64,000 nt of DNA. It comes from Ursus arctos (lineage: Eukaryota; Chordata; Mammalia; Carnivora; Ursidae). Below, in pieces: positions 48,805 to 60,126 of the stretch. The notes beneath the pieces were generated by a model, which did not search any database, was not told the DNA's origin, and was given only the letters and a program-made list of their open reading frames with translations. A program made the translations under genes and the position numbers. The stretch lies in NCBI RefSeq assembly GCF_023065955.2, contig NW_026623078.1, positions 7,140,199 to 7,204,198 of the forward strand, written 5' to 3'. Position 1 is the stretch's first letter. The number at the start of each line of letters is the position of its first letter.

Positions 48805-49007
48805 AAAAAAAAATTAAGATTTTTATTTATTTATTTGAAAGAGAGAGAGGGAAAGCACAGGCAGGGGGAGCAGCAGGTAGAGGGAGAGGGAGAAGCAGGC
48901 TTCCCACTGAGCAGAGAGCCTGAGGCCACTGGCTCAATTCCAGGACCCTGGGATCAAGACCTGAGCCTAAAGCAGACACTTAACTGACTGAGCCACCCAG
49001 GCACCCC
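48805..49007 (-). mobile_element. CAN-SINE, minus
   Basis: Tail side aagatttttatttatttatt, head side gagccacccaggcacccc. Flanked by tgcaagccaaaa (48793-48804) and tgcaggccaaaa (49008-49019). Confidence 0.93.
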
Positions 49008-49289
49008 TGCAGGCCAAAATTTCTAAGACAAAATTTGCTGACCCTTGGTGTAAAGCATTACAGAAATGGGTCTGTATTTACTGAAATGCTGGCTAGTGTG
49101 AGTATAATCCAAATATGTACACCCCTCAGTGAGATCAGCACAGAGAAGGGCACACTCTGCAACACCTCTGCTTGTTGAACCCTATTTTATATTTGAAGTC
49201 CTGGTGTCAGTGAAGTGTGTACACCCCCTTTGCACAACAGTGTATGTCGGGGGGCATGTGTGTATGACGGACAAAGAAAGTATGTACCT

Positions 49290-49740
49290 GTACAGAATTA
49301 TGAGATGAAGTTGGAGATGTTAAGCAGGGTCAAATCAAAGACGCTTGTTTGGAGATTTTATTTACTCTAAGTGCTTTGGGAAGTTAATTGAAGTCTCCAT
49401 GCAAGAAAAAGGACTGATCTGACTTTCCTTTTTTAAATAGTCACTCTGGCTGTGGCATGCTTAGCAGGTTGTAGAGAGGAAGGGTGGAAGCAGTCAGAAC
49501 AGCATCACCTTGGTCCAGCTTGAACTACAGAGAAGTAGGTGGACCAGAGACTTATTTTGGAGACAAATGAACAGAAATTGCTGATGAATGAGATGTGAGG
49601 GCAAAAGAAAGGCAAGAAATACCACACTGAAATAAGTTCTACCAGGGAGGAATAGAGTTCTTAAACATTTAATCCAGGGGCCAATTATTAGATTGTTGAG
49701 CAGATGCTTACTCCTAAAATGAAATTTCACAAATACCAGC
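49290..49740 (+). repeat. L2-like element in the unit C intron
   Basis: ctgatctgactttccttttt, gtcactctggctgtggcatg and gatgaatgagatgtgagggc follow the same order as the unit B intron at 37550-37860. Confidence 0.5.
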
Positions 49741-49978
49741 AAAACAACCCTGGTCAAAAATACTAATCATTATTAGTAACCCTTGTTTTTAAATGATTAT
49801 AATTAAGTTATCCTCCTCTAAATTGGTACTAGACTTACAGACGTAATCTTTTTTTAGAATCCATTAAGAAACTTTACACATAGCAGAATGCCTCCTGTGT
49901 GTCCCTGTTTTATTCTTTAGCAATCAACGGGCTCATGTGACTCCAACATAACTTTGAAAACACACCGCAGGGTGTGCT

Positions 49979-49980
<2 letters not shown>

Positions 49981-50009
<29 letters not shown>
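49981..50009 (+). repeat. Homopolymer A run (29 bases)
   Basis: Twenty-nine A in a row after ggtgtgctgc; no SINE or L1 body is visible on its 5' side. Confidence 0.9.
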
Positions 50010-50012
<3 letters not shown>

Positions 50013-51592
50013 TAAATGCTTAACGTCCTTAATCATGAGTGAAGTTGGTACAGAGTGACTTTAAAAAATATATTACACTCTTCTGTTGTCTGCTTCCAAT
50101 TCCCCTTTTTAAAAGATAAATGTGTGATCTCAGAAACCTTTTAGGCCCCTACACAAATGAGTTTAAAAGCAGAAAAAGAAAAGACTTCTAGGAAATGGAA
50201 GTTCATAGTGCAGGTACCAGAAGAATCTAGCTCACTTTTCCCCCACCAACAGCAGAGTCCATTAAACCTTATTCCAGTTTTTATATGTTAAATAGAGCTG
50301 GGCAGATCTGTGGAGATTTAATCAGCTCCCCCAATCCCCCATGCCATCAGAACAAGGGATTCTGAGTTTAAAATGACCCAGAAATGGTTTTAAAAGAATA
50401 TTTATTGGGTTGCAATTCCTCCAGTCTCATCCCCCACCACCTCCCTTTACACAACTGTGTTCTCCCTCCAGTGCAACTCTCTAAGCACCCAGACCTAATA
50501 TTTGAGGAGTATCAGCTGCTTGCTGTCACCTTCTGCTCTTGGTCCTACAGTTTTCTCAGGACTTGATTACTCACAGTAAGAAATTATTAGACTGCCTGGG
50601 TCCTTGTGCCAAATTTCCAAAAGCAAAATATGGACTTAACATAAAAGGAGGGGTGGGGAACACAGACTTTCTGTTGCTTATTTATACATTTATTTACAGA
50701 GATTTCTAATGGATTCCAAAGCCCGAGTGCATAATTGCTTAACAAAGGTATTCTAACTCATTTAGAACAAAAGAAAAGCATTATATGTAATACTCAACCT
50801 TTAAAAGTCACTCTGCCTTGAGATCATCCTCAGTATTTAGTGAGGGATGGAGTAAAGTTTAGCTCTGCATCCCCTACAAACCCACACTATTTAGAATTCC
50901 ATGTTATTACTAATATCCATAGTTTATATTATTGGAATAGAATCATATCTGTAAGTGTAAACTGGGCAAATTCATATCTCTTTTTCTGGTAAGCACAGAC
51001 CTGTTTCTACATGGCCCATTAACAATTTTCTGGCCTTGGTCAACTGTGGATGGCTACAATTGTTGTTTCAATACAACAGAAACTAAGGCTAATTCCCTCC
51101 AATTGCCTTGACTGTTTCACACATAAAATTGGCATATAATATTATTAAGTTAATCACTTAGTTTTAAATAAGGCCAGTTTCAAAAATCATGTAAAAGAAG
51201 TCATTCAAAAAAGTTCCTAGTTTGTGTTACATAATACTTTGACACAGTTTCTGCCACAACTGCAATGATATCACCTCTTCTGAAAATGGAAAAAATTTTC
51301 ATTTTTGTGAGAATAGGTAAGTAGGTGGATAAAAACTCTATTAAATATAAGGTCTAATATAATCTTAAAACTCCTCTACAATACTGTCCTTCAAGACTTA
51401 TCAATTCTAACCAAAGTTATCTTGAGTCCACAATGAAAAGGTCAGTGAGAATAAAAAGTAACCCAGATCAATATTTCAGTTTCATGGACAAAAATAACTA
51501 TTAAGATATAGGTCTCTATTTTCTTTCCCAAGATGGTTTAAATATAATCTGGGTTCTCACCTGTCTTTACGCTGTCATTCAGTAATTTGGTG

Positions 51593-51604
51593 GTCTTTTT
51601 ACAG
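51593..51604 (+). promoter_or_regulatory. Splice acceptor of the intact OR11G2-like exon
   Basis: ggtggtctttttacag followed by ctcccagacccATG. The AG is 11 bases before the start codon, a usual OR layout. Confidence 0.55.
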
Positions 51605-51615
51605 CTCCCAGACCC

Positions 51616-52551
51616 ATGAAAATCTCCAACACCCCCAACACCTCCAGCACCATCACTGGCTTCATCCTCCTGGGCTTCCCTTGCCCCAGGGAAGGGCAGA
51701 TCCTCCTCTTTCTGCTGTTCTCGGTTCTCTACCTCCTGACCCTCATGAGCAATGGGTCTATCATCTGTGCTGTGTACTGGGATCAGAGACTCCACACTCC
51801 CATGTACATCTTGCTCGCCAACTTCTCCTTCCTAGAGATCTGGTATGTCACCTCCACTGTCCCCAACATGTTGGCCAACTTCCTCTCTGACACCAAGGTC
51901 ATCTCCTTCTCTGGGTGCTTTCTCCAGTTCTACACTTTCTTCTCCTTGGGCTTTACAGAGTGCTTCTCCTTGGCTGTTATGGCATTTGATCGGTACCTTG
52001 CCATCTGCCAGCCTCTACGTTATCCATCCATTATGACAGGACGTCTCTGCACCAATCTTGTGGTCAGTTGCTGGATACTTGGTTTCTTCTGGTTCTTGAT
52101 TCCCATCATCATCATCTCCCAAATGTCCTTCTGTGGATCCAGGATCATTGACCACTTCCTGTGTGATCTGGGTCCTCTTCTAGCACTCACTTGCAAAAAA
52201 GCTCCTGTGGTAGAACATGTCTTCTCCACCTTCAGTCTTCTGCCCCTCATCACTCTCTTTCTCTTCATCATGGGGTCCTATGCTCTGGTCCTAAGAGCAG
52301 TGCTCAAAGTCCCTTCAGCAGCTGGGAAAAGAAAGGCTTTCTCCACCTGTGGGTCTCATCTGGCCGTGGTTTCACTGTTCTACGGCTCAGTACTTGTTAT
52401 GTATGGGAGCCCAACATCTAAGCATGAAGGTGGAGCACAAAAGATTGTGACTCTGTTCTATTCTGTTGTGACCCCACTCCTTAATCCTGTGATATACAGT
52501 CTTAGAAACAAAGATATGAAAAATGCACTGCAGAAACTTCTGGGAATGTAA
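51616..52551 (+). CDS. OR11G2: Olfactory receptor OR11G2-like (intact, 311 aa)
   Basis: Odorant-sensing class A GPCR of olfactory cilia. Motifs in order: sequon N8-T-S; TM1 with S45-N46 where relatives have GN; LHTPMYILLANFSFLE (59-74); TM3 cysteine C101; MAFDRYLAIC (122-131); ECL2 cysteines C173, C183, C193; KAFSTCGSHL (240-249); TPLLNPVIYSLRN (286-298). Length and ends are normal. The start is the first Met after the acceptor at 51604, homologous to 39379 and to the mutated codon at 28396. It is the only one of three tandem copies that remains open. Residues from about 185 to 240 differ strongly from copies A and B (TCKKAPVVEHVFSTFSLLP) and resemble human OR11G2 as I remember it. The name rests on memory. 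Confidence 0.95.
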   Translation: MKISNTPNTSSTITGFILLGFPCPREGQILLFLLFSVLYLLTLMSNGSIICAVYWDQRLHTPMYILLANFSFLEIWYVTSTVPNMLANFLSDTKVISFSGCFLQFYTFFSLGFTECFSLAVMAFDRYLAICQPLRYPSIMTGRLCTNLVVSCWILGFFWFLIPIIIISQMSFCGSRIIDHFLCDLGPLLALTCKKAPVVEHVFSTFSLLPLITLFLFIMGSYALVLRAVLKVPSAAGKRKAFSTCGSHLAVVSLFYGSVLVMYGSPTSKHEGGAQKIVTLFYSVVTPLLNPVIYSLRNKDMKNALQKLLGM

Positions 52552-52649
52552 ATGGTGTTCATCAAAAAGGCTCTTGGGAAATTAGAGCCCAATATTATAT
52601 TTAACTTATTTACAAAAATTGTATTTAACTTGTTTTCAGGTTAAAAAAA

Positions 52650-53505
52650 CTAGTTTGTTTTTAAAATTTTGAATATAGTTGACACACAACATTACACTAG
52701 TTTCAGGTATACAACTCAGCAATTTGACAAGCTTATACATTATACTATGTTCACCACAAGTATAGCTATCATCTGTCTCATTACATTGCTATTACATTAT
52801 CACTGATTGTATTCCTTATGCTCTGGCTTTTTATTCATGTGATTTACTCATTGCATAATTGGAGGCCTGTACCTCCCTCTCCTCTTCACCCATTTTGCCC
52901 AACTCCCACTCCACTCCCCACTGGTGACCATTTGTTTATTCTCTATATTTATAGGTCTGGTTCTGCTTTTTGTTTATTCATTTTTTTAAAATACCACTTA
53001 CAAGTGGAATCATATGGCATTGTGTCTTTCTCTAACATATTTCACTTAGTGAAATACCCTCTAGGGTCCATCCCAGTTGTCTCAATGGCAAGATCGCACC
53101 CTTTTCTGTGGCTGTGTAGTATTCCATTGTGTGTATTTTCCCTATCCATTTGTCTCTTGTTCCATGTCTAAGCTGTCGTAAATAATGCTGCAATAAACAT
53201 AGGGATGTGTATATCTTTTCGAGTTAGTGTTTTTGTTTCCCCTCGTTAAATATCCAGTAGTGGAATTACTAGATCATATGGTATTTCTATTTTTAATTTT
53301 TTGAGGAACCTCCATACTGTTTTCCACAGTGGCTGCACAAGTTTGCATTCCCAACAATAGTACACAAGGGTTCCATTTTCTTCACATCCTTGCCAACACT
53401 TGTTTCTTGTGTCTTTTATTTTAGCCATTCTGACAGATGTGAGGTGATATCTCATTGTGATTTTGATTTGCATTGTCCCTGATGATCAGAGATGTTGAAC
53501 ATCAA
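52650..53505 (-). mobile_element. L1 3' end, minus
   Basis: gaatatagttgacacacaac at the 3'-UTR side, then tttcacttagtgaaataccc, ttccattgtgtgtattttcc, aataatgctgcaataaacat and tctcattgtgattttgattt, the reverse complement of the ORF2 end. The right edge is an A-run (53501-53515). It lies about 100 bp after the OR11G2-like stop. Confidence 0.85.
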
Positions 53506-53519
53506 AAAAAAAAAAACTA

Positions 53520-54930
53520 ACTAATTTTTTTCCCAAAAATTATTCATTGTACTGCTGACCAAAAACCTTAAGCACCTATAGGCATGGATCTGTTGTTTAT
53601 TTCTTCCCCTGGTACTTGATCATTTGTCCTGTTTCTTAGCATGCATTTTTTTTTTTTAACTTTCTTGTAGCGGTAGAGAAAATGGAGGCTGATAATTTTG
53701 ATTTCATGTAAAGATTTCAATTTAAGTATAAAAATAGCCTAGGCCAGTCTTGCCTTTATTCCTGGAATGTGACTCATACTCCAGGAAAGTCTTCTGAGTC
53801 TCATCTATTAGCCTGGACTGTTTTCAGGGCCCCTCCACTTCAGCATACCCTGGCTTTCTATTTCTGTGCTCCTTGAACCCCATGCTCCTGAAACCTCTGC
53901 TCAGCTCTTTAGACTTCCAGTTTTGCTTTCTGCTAGATTTCTTGAAATCTCATCTTGCACATTAATGGATTAGAAATCAATAAATGCCTTGAAGGGATAC
54001 CACATCATATTTTAGCCTCATTTCTCTGTGGTTCTCCTCTCTCCAGGACTTGTTTCTCAAACTCTACCTTCTCTAGTGGCCACAAACACTGAACCCTTTA
54101 TATTCTCAAATCAGTGAAATTCCTGCTTTCTGCTGAGACTTTATTCTTCCTTTCTGCCATTCTTTCCCACATGCCTCCATATCCTCATACTGCCCCCACC
54201 CAGGGAACTGTCAAACGTCCTCAGGAAAAAATCACTCAAGGTGAATATAAAACTCATTTCCTTGTCCTTCCCTTCTTGGAATTGTAACCACTGAAGTCTT
54301 GCCTGTGTTGACTGTTTTCCAGTGCCTTCAAAGGATTGTGTTAGGTATTCTGTCCAGATTTTGTGGTTATTTTTGGTGGAAAGATTAGTTTAAGACAAGC
54401 TGCTTAGTCATGACAAAATCAGAAATTCTTTTCTATTGCTTTCATTGCATCTAAATTGCACATGGGCTCGCTTCCTTCACTTTCCAAAGATGATCTTGTA
54501 GAAAAACCAAGCAAAAATACAGAGACAAATCAGAAACAAGTGGGTATAGGGACTGGCATAAACACAAGTTTGGGATACAGACCTGCTTTTCTTTTTATTG
54601 CAAGCAGCTCCAGATTCCCAAGGAGAAGTGGTGGCAGGGGAGTCCTGCTTACAGTAAAAGAAGAGCTAACACCAGAACTGCAGAGAACAGATTTAGGCTT
54701 TTTTTTTTCCTTTCTTTCTTTTTTGTTACCAACTAATCCTGTATTTCTTTCTTTAGGACTTTTCAATTATTTTCCCATAATAATTTAGGAAGTCTCAATC
54801 ATCTGCCAATTAAACAGTGTTTGTTTCCTTAATATACATAAAACTCTATGAACAGTAAGAGAACAGAACAATATCCCAATAAGACAATAAGCAAAAGGAT
54901 ATAGACAACATGCAGAAAAGATTCTTAAAC
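53520..54930. other. Unassigned intergenic sequence
   Basis: No gene or named repeat recognised. A 110-codon frame at 54456-54788 contains a T-run-encoded phenylalanine stretch and no domain. Confidence 0.3.
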
Positions 54931-54939
54931 ATAAGGAAA

Positions 54940-55650
54940 GAGCAGGAATTCATTTGTAAAAAGATAAAGTAGAATAACCCTATGATGGTATCTCATTTTT
55001 AACCCATGTGAATAACAAAGATTAAGTAGTTTGATAACCACTGTGTGGTTGAGGACAGTGAAATGGCTTCTCTCATGCTTGCCTGGGGGAGAATAAATTT
55101 TATGAGCTCTATACAGGACAATCAGGCAACTTTGATCAAAATTTAGAAGACATACACCCTGTAGCCCAGCAATCCAGCTTCTAAGGTACTCAGTCCAGAT
55201 ATTCTTACACACATGGGAAATGGTGAAAGTATAAGAATATTCATTGCATATTGCTGTAATAGCAAAACGTTGAGAAAAATGTCAGTTCCTATGAATAGAA
55301 GACTAGTTAAATAAACTATGGTTCAGTCATGCAATGGAATACTGTCTTCAATCTTACAGAATGTGAAGCAGTTCTACATGTAACGTTGTATAGTATCTCC
55401 AAGATATATTATATTTTGGGACTTATTATTATTTTTGAAGTATAGTTGACATCCAAGATATACTGTTGAGTGAAGAAAGCAAGGCGAGTAGCTGAGTGTA
55501 ACTACCTTTCATGTAAGTGTATAGACTATCTCCTGAAAGAGATCCAGAAACTGATAAGAGGAGTGTCTTCAGGTGAGGAGAATTTGGTGCCTGAGGAACA
55601 AGACTGTAAAGGAGGTGTTTGTTTCAAACCCCCTTTTGAACTAAACTTTT
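54940..55650 (+). mobile_element. Old L1 3'-region-like fragment
   Basis: taaccctatgatggtatctc, gtagcccagcaatccagctt, attgcatattgctgtaatag, gaccaggcaat-type and gttcagtcatgcaatggaat text. Ancient and frameless. Confidence 0.6.
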
Positions 55651-55859
55651 GTGTATATGCCTGTATTAGTTATTTAAAAAAATTTTAAAAATTATTTAAA
55701 TTTATTAAATATAAAATTTACTAAAAATTTAATTCATTTAAAGTAAATAATGTATTTTAATTTTTAAAAACTAAATAATAATACAGTTGTTTTTAAGTAA
55801 AGAATAACTTTCCAGAGGAATTTTTAAATAATTAGATATAGAAAATCATTCCCCCAATG

Positions 55860-55870
55860 CCCCCCCCCCC
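55860..55870 (+). repeat. Homopolymer C run (11 bases)
   Basis: Eleven C in a row within AT-rich sequence. Confidence 0.9.
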
Positions 55871-56238
55871 AACAACTCTAGGAGTCCTTAGGAGCCTATC
55901 CATTTATTAAAAAGTTGAAGTAGGGTCCAAAGAACATCTTAACATTTTTTGCTTAGACTTTTTGGCACTGTAGAGAAAATATGAGACATGTCTTTTTTCC
56001 TCTTAGAGCTTCTACAAATATCCTGTGACAAACTGTAACTACTGTATCACATTTATATTTAGACATCCTCCCTCTCGTTGTTCAACTATATACTCTTGTT
56101 GTTGAACATCTACAATACCAGACATTGAACCAGGAAATAAATTTGATACATAAGTACATAAGAGACATTTTCTTCCCTCATAGGGCTCGCAGTCTCATAG
56201 TAGAGATGCATAATAAAATTGCTCAAGTGTTTTCTTTT

Positions 56239-56440
56239 TTTTTTTTTTTTAAAGATTTTATTTATTTACTCGACAGAGATAGAGACAGCCAGCAAGAGAG
56301 GGAACACAAGCAGGGGGAGTGGGAGAGGAAGAAGCAGGCTCCCAGCAGAGGAGCCTGATGTGGGGCTCGATCCCAGAACGCCGGGATCACGCCCTGAGCC
56401 GAAGGCAGACGCCTAACCGCTGTGCCACCCAGGCGCCCCG
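56239..56440 (-). mobile_element. Young CAN-SINE, minus
   Basis: Tail side ttttaaagattttatttatt, head side cacccaggcgccccg. Flanked by a perfect caagtgttttctttt duplication (56224-56238 and 56441-56455). Confidence 0.95.
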
Positions 56441-56570
56441 CAAGTGTTTTCTTTTTATTAAATGGTACAAGTGCAATAATAGGGGAAAGACTAAGTACTA
56501 TGGAAGATCATGAGAAGTAGCATGTGCGCAAGCATGGATTTGTGTCACGTGAAAGAAGATTTAAGCATAG

Positions 56571-56770
56571 GGGCGCCTGGGTGGCACAGCGGTTAAGCGT
56601 CTGCCTTTGGCTCAGGGCGTGATCCTGGCGTTATGGGATCGAGCCCCACATCAGGCTCCTCTGCTATGAGCCTGCTTCTTCCTCTCCCACTCCTCCTGCT
56701 TGAGTTCCCTCTCTCGCTGGCTGTCTCTATCTCTGTCAAATAAATAAATAAAATCTTTAAAAAAAAAAGA
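56571..56770 (+). mobile_element. Young full-length CAN-SINE, plus
   Basis: Head gggcgcctgggtggcacagc, box B gggatcgagcccc, body tctgctatgagcctgcttct, tail aataaaatctttaaaaaaaa. Flanked by the perfect 17-bp duplication agaagatttaagcatag (56554-56570 and 56771-56787). Confidence 0.97.
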
Positions 56771-57191
56771 AGAAGATTTAAGCATAGCTAATCATAGGGC
56801 ATTTTCTTTTTGCAAGTATACCTCAGGTTACAAAACAAAAGTGCTTCTAATAAAAGGCATCTATATGGGTAAGGAAGAAGATAAACTGTCACTATTTGCA
56901 GATGACATAATATTCATTGAAAACCCTAAAGACTCCACCAAAAAATTATTAGAATAAATGAATTCAGTAAATTTTCAGGACACAAAACTAATACTGAGGA
57001 ATCAGTCGTGTTTCTATATACTAATAATGAAGTAATAGAAAGAGAAATTAAGGAAACAATCTCAATTACAGTTACACCAAAAAGAACAAAATACCTAGAA
57101 ATAAGCATCACTCAGGAGGCAAAAGACCTGTAGTCTGAAAATTATAAAACATTCATGAAAGAAATTGAAGATGACACAAATAAATGGAAAG

Positions 57192-57383
57192 GTAGAGACA
57201 CCTGGGTGGCTCAGTTGGTTAAGCATCTGCCTTCAGCTCAGGTCATGATCCCAGGGTGCTGGGATCAAGTCCCACGTCAAGCTCCCTGCTCAATGGGGAG
57301 CCTGCTTCTCCCTCAGTCTGCTGCTCCCCGCTGCTTGTGCTCTCTTTCCCTCTGACAAATAAAGAAAAATAAAATCTCAAAAT
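57192..57383 (+). mobile_element. CAN-SINE, plus, inside L1
   Basis: Head gacacctgggtggctcagtt, body tgctcaatggggagcctgct, short tail aaaataaaatctcaaaat. Flanked by a perfect aaataaatggaaag duplication (57178-57191 and 57384-57397). Confidence 0.95.
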
Positions 57384-57664
57384 AAATAAATGGAAAGATA
57401 TTCCATGCTCACGTTTGGAAGAATTAATACTGTTAAAATGTCCATACTACCCAAAGCAATCTATAGATTCAATCCCTATCAAAATACCAACGCCATTTTT
57501 CACAGAACTAGAACAAATAATCCTGAAGTTTGTATGGAACCACAAAAGGCTCCAAATAGCCAAAGCAATCCTAAGAAAGAAGAACAAGGCAGGAGGTATC
57601 ACAATTCCTGATTTCAAGATATACCACAAAGCTGTAGTGATCAAAGCAGTATAGCACTGGCACA

Positions 57665-58087
57665 GGGGTGCCTGGGTGCTCAGTAGGTTAAGTGTTTAAC
57701 TCTTTTTTTTTTTGTTGTTAAGATTTTATTTGTTTATTTGAAAGAGAGAGACAGAGAGAGAGGGAACACAAGCAAGGGGAGTGTGAGAGGGAGAAGCAGG
57801 CTTCCTGCCAAGTGGGGAGCCCAATGTGGGGCTTGATCCCAGAACTCTGGGATCATGACCTGAGCCGAAGGCAGACACTTAATGGCTGAGCCCCCAGATG
57901 CTCCGAGTGTTCAACTCTTGATTTCAGCTCAGATCATGATCTCAGGGTCATGAGATGGAGTCCTGCATCAGACTCCAAAAAGAATGCTAGGCATGCAGCC
58001 TGCTCAAAAATTTTTTCTCTCCCTCTCCCCCTTGCTCACTCTCTCTGGAAAACAAAAACAAAAACAAAAACAAAAACCCAAAAAAAA
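57665..58087 (+). mobile_element. CAN-SINE, plus, inside L1 and itself interrupted
   Basis: Head ggggtgcctgggtgctcagt to 57704, then resumes at 57920 (gatttcagctcagatcatga) through a CT-rich body and an (AAAAC) tail. Flanked by cagtatagcactggcaca (57647-57664) and cagcatagtactggcaca (58088-58105), 16 of 18 matching. Confidence 0.92.
57705..57905 (-). mobile_element. CAN-SINE, minus, inside a SINE
   Basis: T-run and aagattttatttgtttattt at the left (tail), ccgaaggcagacacttaatg and head remnant at the right. Flanked by agtgtttaactctt (57691-57704) and agtgttcaactctt (57906-57919). Confidence 0.92.
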
Positions 58088-58788
58088 CAGCATAGTACTG
58101 GCACAAAAATAGACACATAGATCAATAGAACAGAGAGCCCAAAAATAAACCCATGCTTATATGTCAATTAGTCTATGACAAAGAAGACAAAATTTTACAA
58201 TGGGGAAAAGACAGGCTCTTCAATAAATGGTGCTGGTAAACTTGGACAGCTACACACAAAAGAATGAAACTGGACCACTTTCTAACACCATACACAAAAA
58301 GTAAACTCAAAATGGGTTAAAGACCTAAATATGAGACCTGAAGCCATAAAAATCCTAAAGGAAAACATATGCAGTAATTTCCTTGACATCAGCCATAGAA
58401 AAATTTTTCTAGATATGTCTCCTAAGGCAAGGGAAGCAAAAGCAAAATCAAACTACTGGAACTACACAAAATAAAAAGCTTTTGCACAGTGAAGGAAACC
58501 ATCAATAAGACAAAAAGGCAACCTACTGAATGGAAGAAGGTATCTGTCATTTGCAAATAATGTGTCACATAAGGGGTTAATATCTAAAATATACAGAGAC
58601 CTTACACAACTCAATACCAGAAAATAATAATAGCAATTAAAAATGGGCAGAGGACCTAAATAGACATTTTTCCAAAGACATACAGATGGCCAACAGACAC
58701 ATGAAAAGATGCTTGTCATCACTAATCATCAGGGACATACAAATTAAAACCAAAATGAGATATCACCTTAGATCTGTCAGAATGGTTA

Positions 58789-58791
58789 AAA

Positions 58792-58834
<43 letters not shown>
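58789..58834 (+). repeat. (AAAT)n microsatellite
   Basis: About eleven AAAT units inside the L1. Confidence 0.95.
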
Positions 58835-59820
58835 GAAATAACAAGGATTGGCGAGGATGTGGAGAAAAAGTAACCCTGTGTACTGTTGGTGGCAATGTAA
58901 ATTGGCATGACCAATGTGGAAAACAGTATGAGGGTTCCTCAAAAAATTAATAATAGAAATACCATAGAATCCAATAATTCCAGTAGTGGGTATTTACCAA
59001 AAAATACAATAAAAAATACTAATTCAATAGATATATGCACCCCCAATGTTAATTGCAGCATTATTTACGATAGCCAAGATATGGACACAACTTAAGTGTT
59101 CATCAATAAATGAATGGATCAAGAAGATGTGGTATATACAATGGAATATTAGACAGCCACAAAAAAGGATGAGATCTTGCCATTTGTGACGATTGATGGA
59201 CCTAAAGTGTATTATGCCATGTAAAATGAGCCAGAGAAAAGCAAATACCATATGATTTCACTTATGTGTGGAATCCAAAAAAATGAAACAAATGAATAAA
59301 CAAAAAAGCAGAATCAGACCTATAAATACAGAGAAATGATGATTACCAGAAGGGAGAGGAGTGATGGGATGGGCAAAATGAGTGAAAGGCAGTGGGAGGT
59401 ACAGGCTTCCAGTTATGGAACGAGTAAGTCACGGGAATAAAAGACCTTTATATTATTGTTGAATCACTACGTTGTACCTGCAACTAATGTAACATTGGAG
59501 GTCAACTACACTTGAAGTTAAAAAAGGAGGGCACGTATTGCATGGTGCACTGGGTGTTATACGCAAGTAATGAATCATCGAACTTTACATCAAAAACTAG
59601 GGATGTACTGTATGGTGACTAACATAATATAATAAAAATTATTATTAAAAAATAAAATAATTAAATTTTTTTTTGGAAAATAATATGTGCTTCTAGGCAC
59701 TCCTCTATAAGCCACTATATAACGACTCCTAGAGAGTAATGAGCTCCCCCCATAAAAATGACTATAAAATATGATGTAAATTGAAGTCCAAACTGAATTA
59801 TTATTTTAAAATTTTTAGTA

Positions 59821-60038
59821 GGGTGGCACCTGGGTGGCTCAGTCAGGTAAGCCACTAACTCTTGATTTCAGCTCAGGTCATGATCTCAGGGTCATGGGAT
59901 TGAGCCCCAGCTCAGGCTCTGGGTGTTGGGACCTGCTTGGGATTCTCTCTCTCCCTCTCCTTCTACCCCTCCCTCCCAGCTCACACACACATGTGTGCAT
60001 GCCCTCTCTCCCTCTCTCTCAACTAATTAAGATAAAAT
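59821..60038 (+). mobile_element. Older CAN-SINE, plus
   Basis: Head gggtggcacctgggtggctc, body with tctctccctctcc and an acacacatgtgtgcatg insert. Flanked by a perfect aaaatttttagta duplication (59808-59820 and 60039-60051). Confidence 0.9.
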
Positions 60039-60126
60039 AAAATTTTTAGTAAACACAAGTTTTCATAATAGAAAGCTGGTTACTTCAATCTACCATCCCG
60101 ATAAGAATAAAGAAAAATACTGAATT

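Larger units (their letters stand above)
45360..52560 (+). repeat. Tandem duplication unit C (intact OR11G2-like gene)
   Basis: Third paralogous block, with the TATA-like element (46366), MIR (46630-46860), short exon (47314), L2-like intron segments (48120-48250, 49290-49740) and the only undamaged receptor exon of the three. A 193-bp SINE and a 29-base A-run within the intron are specific to this unit. Confidence 0.75.
56800..59650 (+). mobile_element. L1 ORF2 3' half and 3' UTR, plus, carrying three SINEs
   Basis: Enters in the reverse-transcriptase region (ctatttgcagatgacataat encodes the FADD active-site motif as LFADDI) and continues through the ORF2 C-terminus (aaatggtgctggtaaacttg, aagatgcttgtcatcactaa) to the 3' end (gcactgggtgttatacgcaa, aacataatataataaaaatt). 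Stops and frameshifts throughout, so not active. Broken by SINEs at 57192, 57665 and 57705. Confidence 0.9.

Noticed and set aside
57415..57654. 79-codon protein frame ([15 protein letters not shown]...)
   Set aside because: It is a short surviving piece of L1 ORF2.
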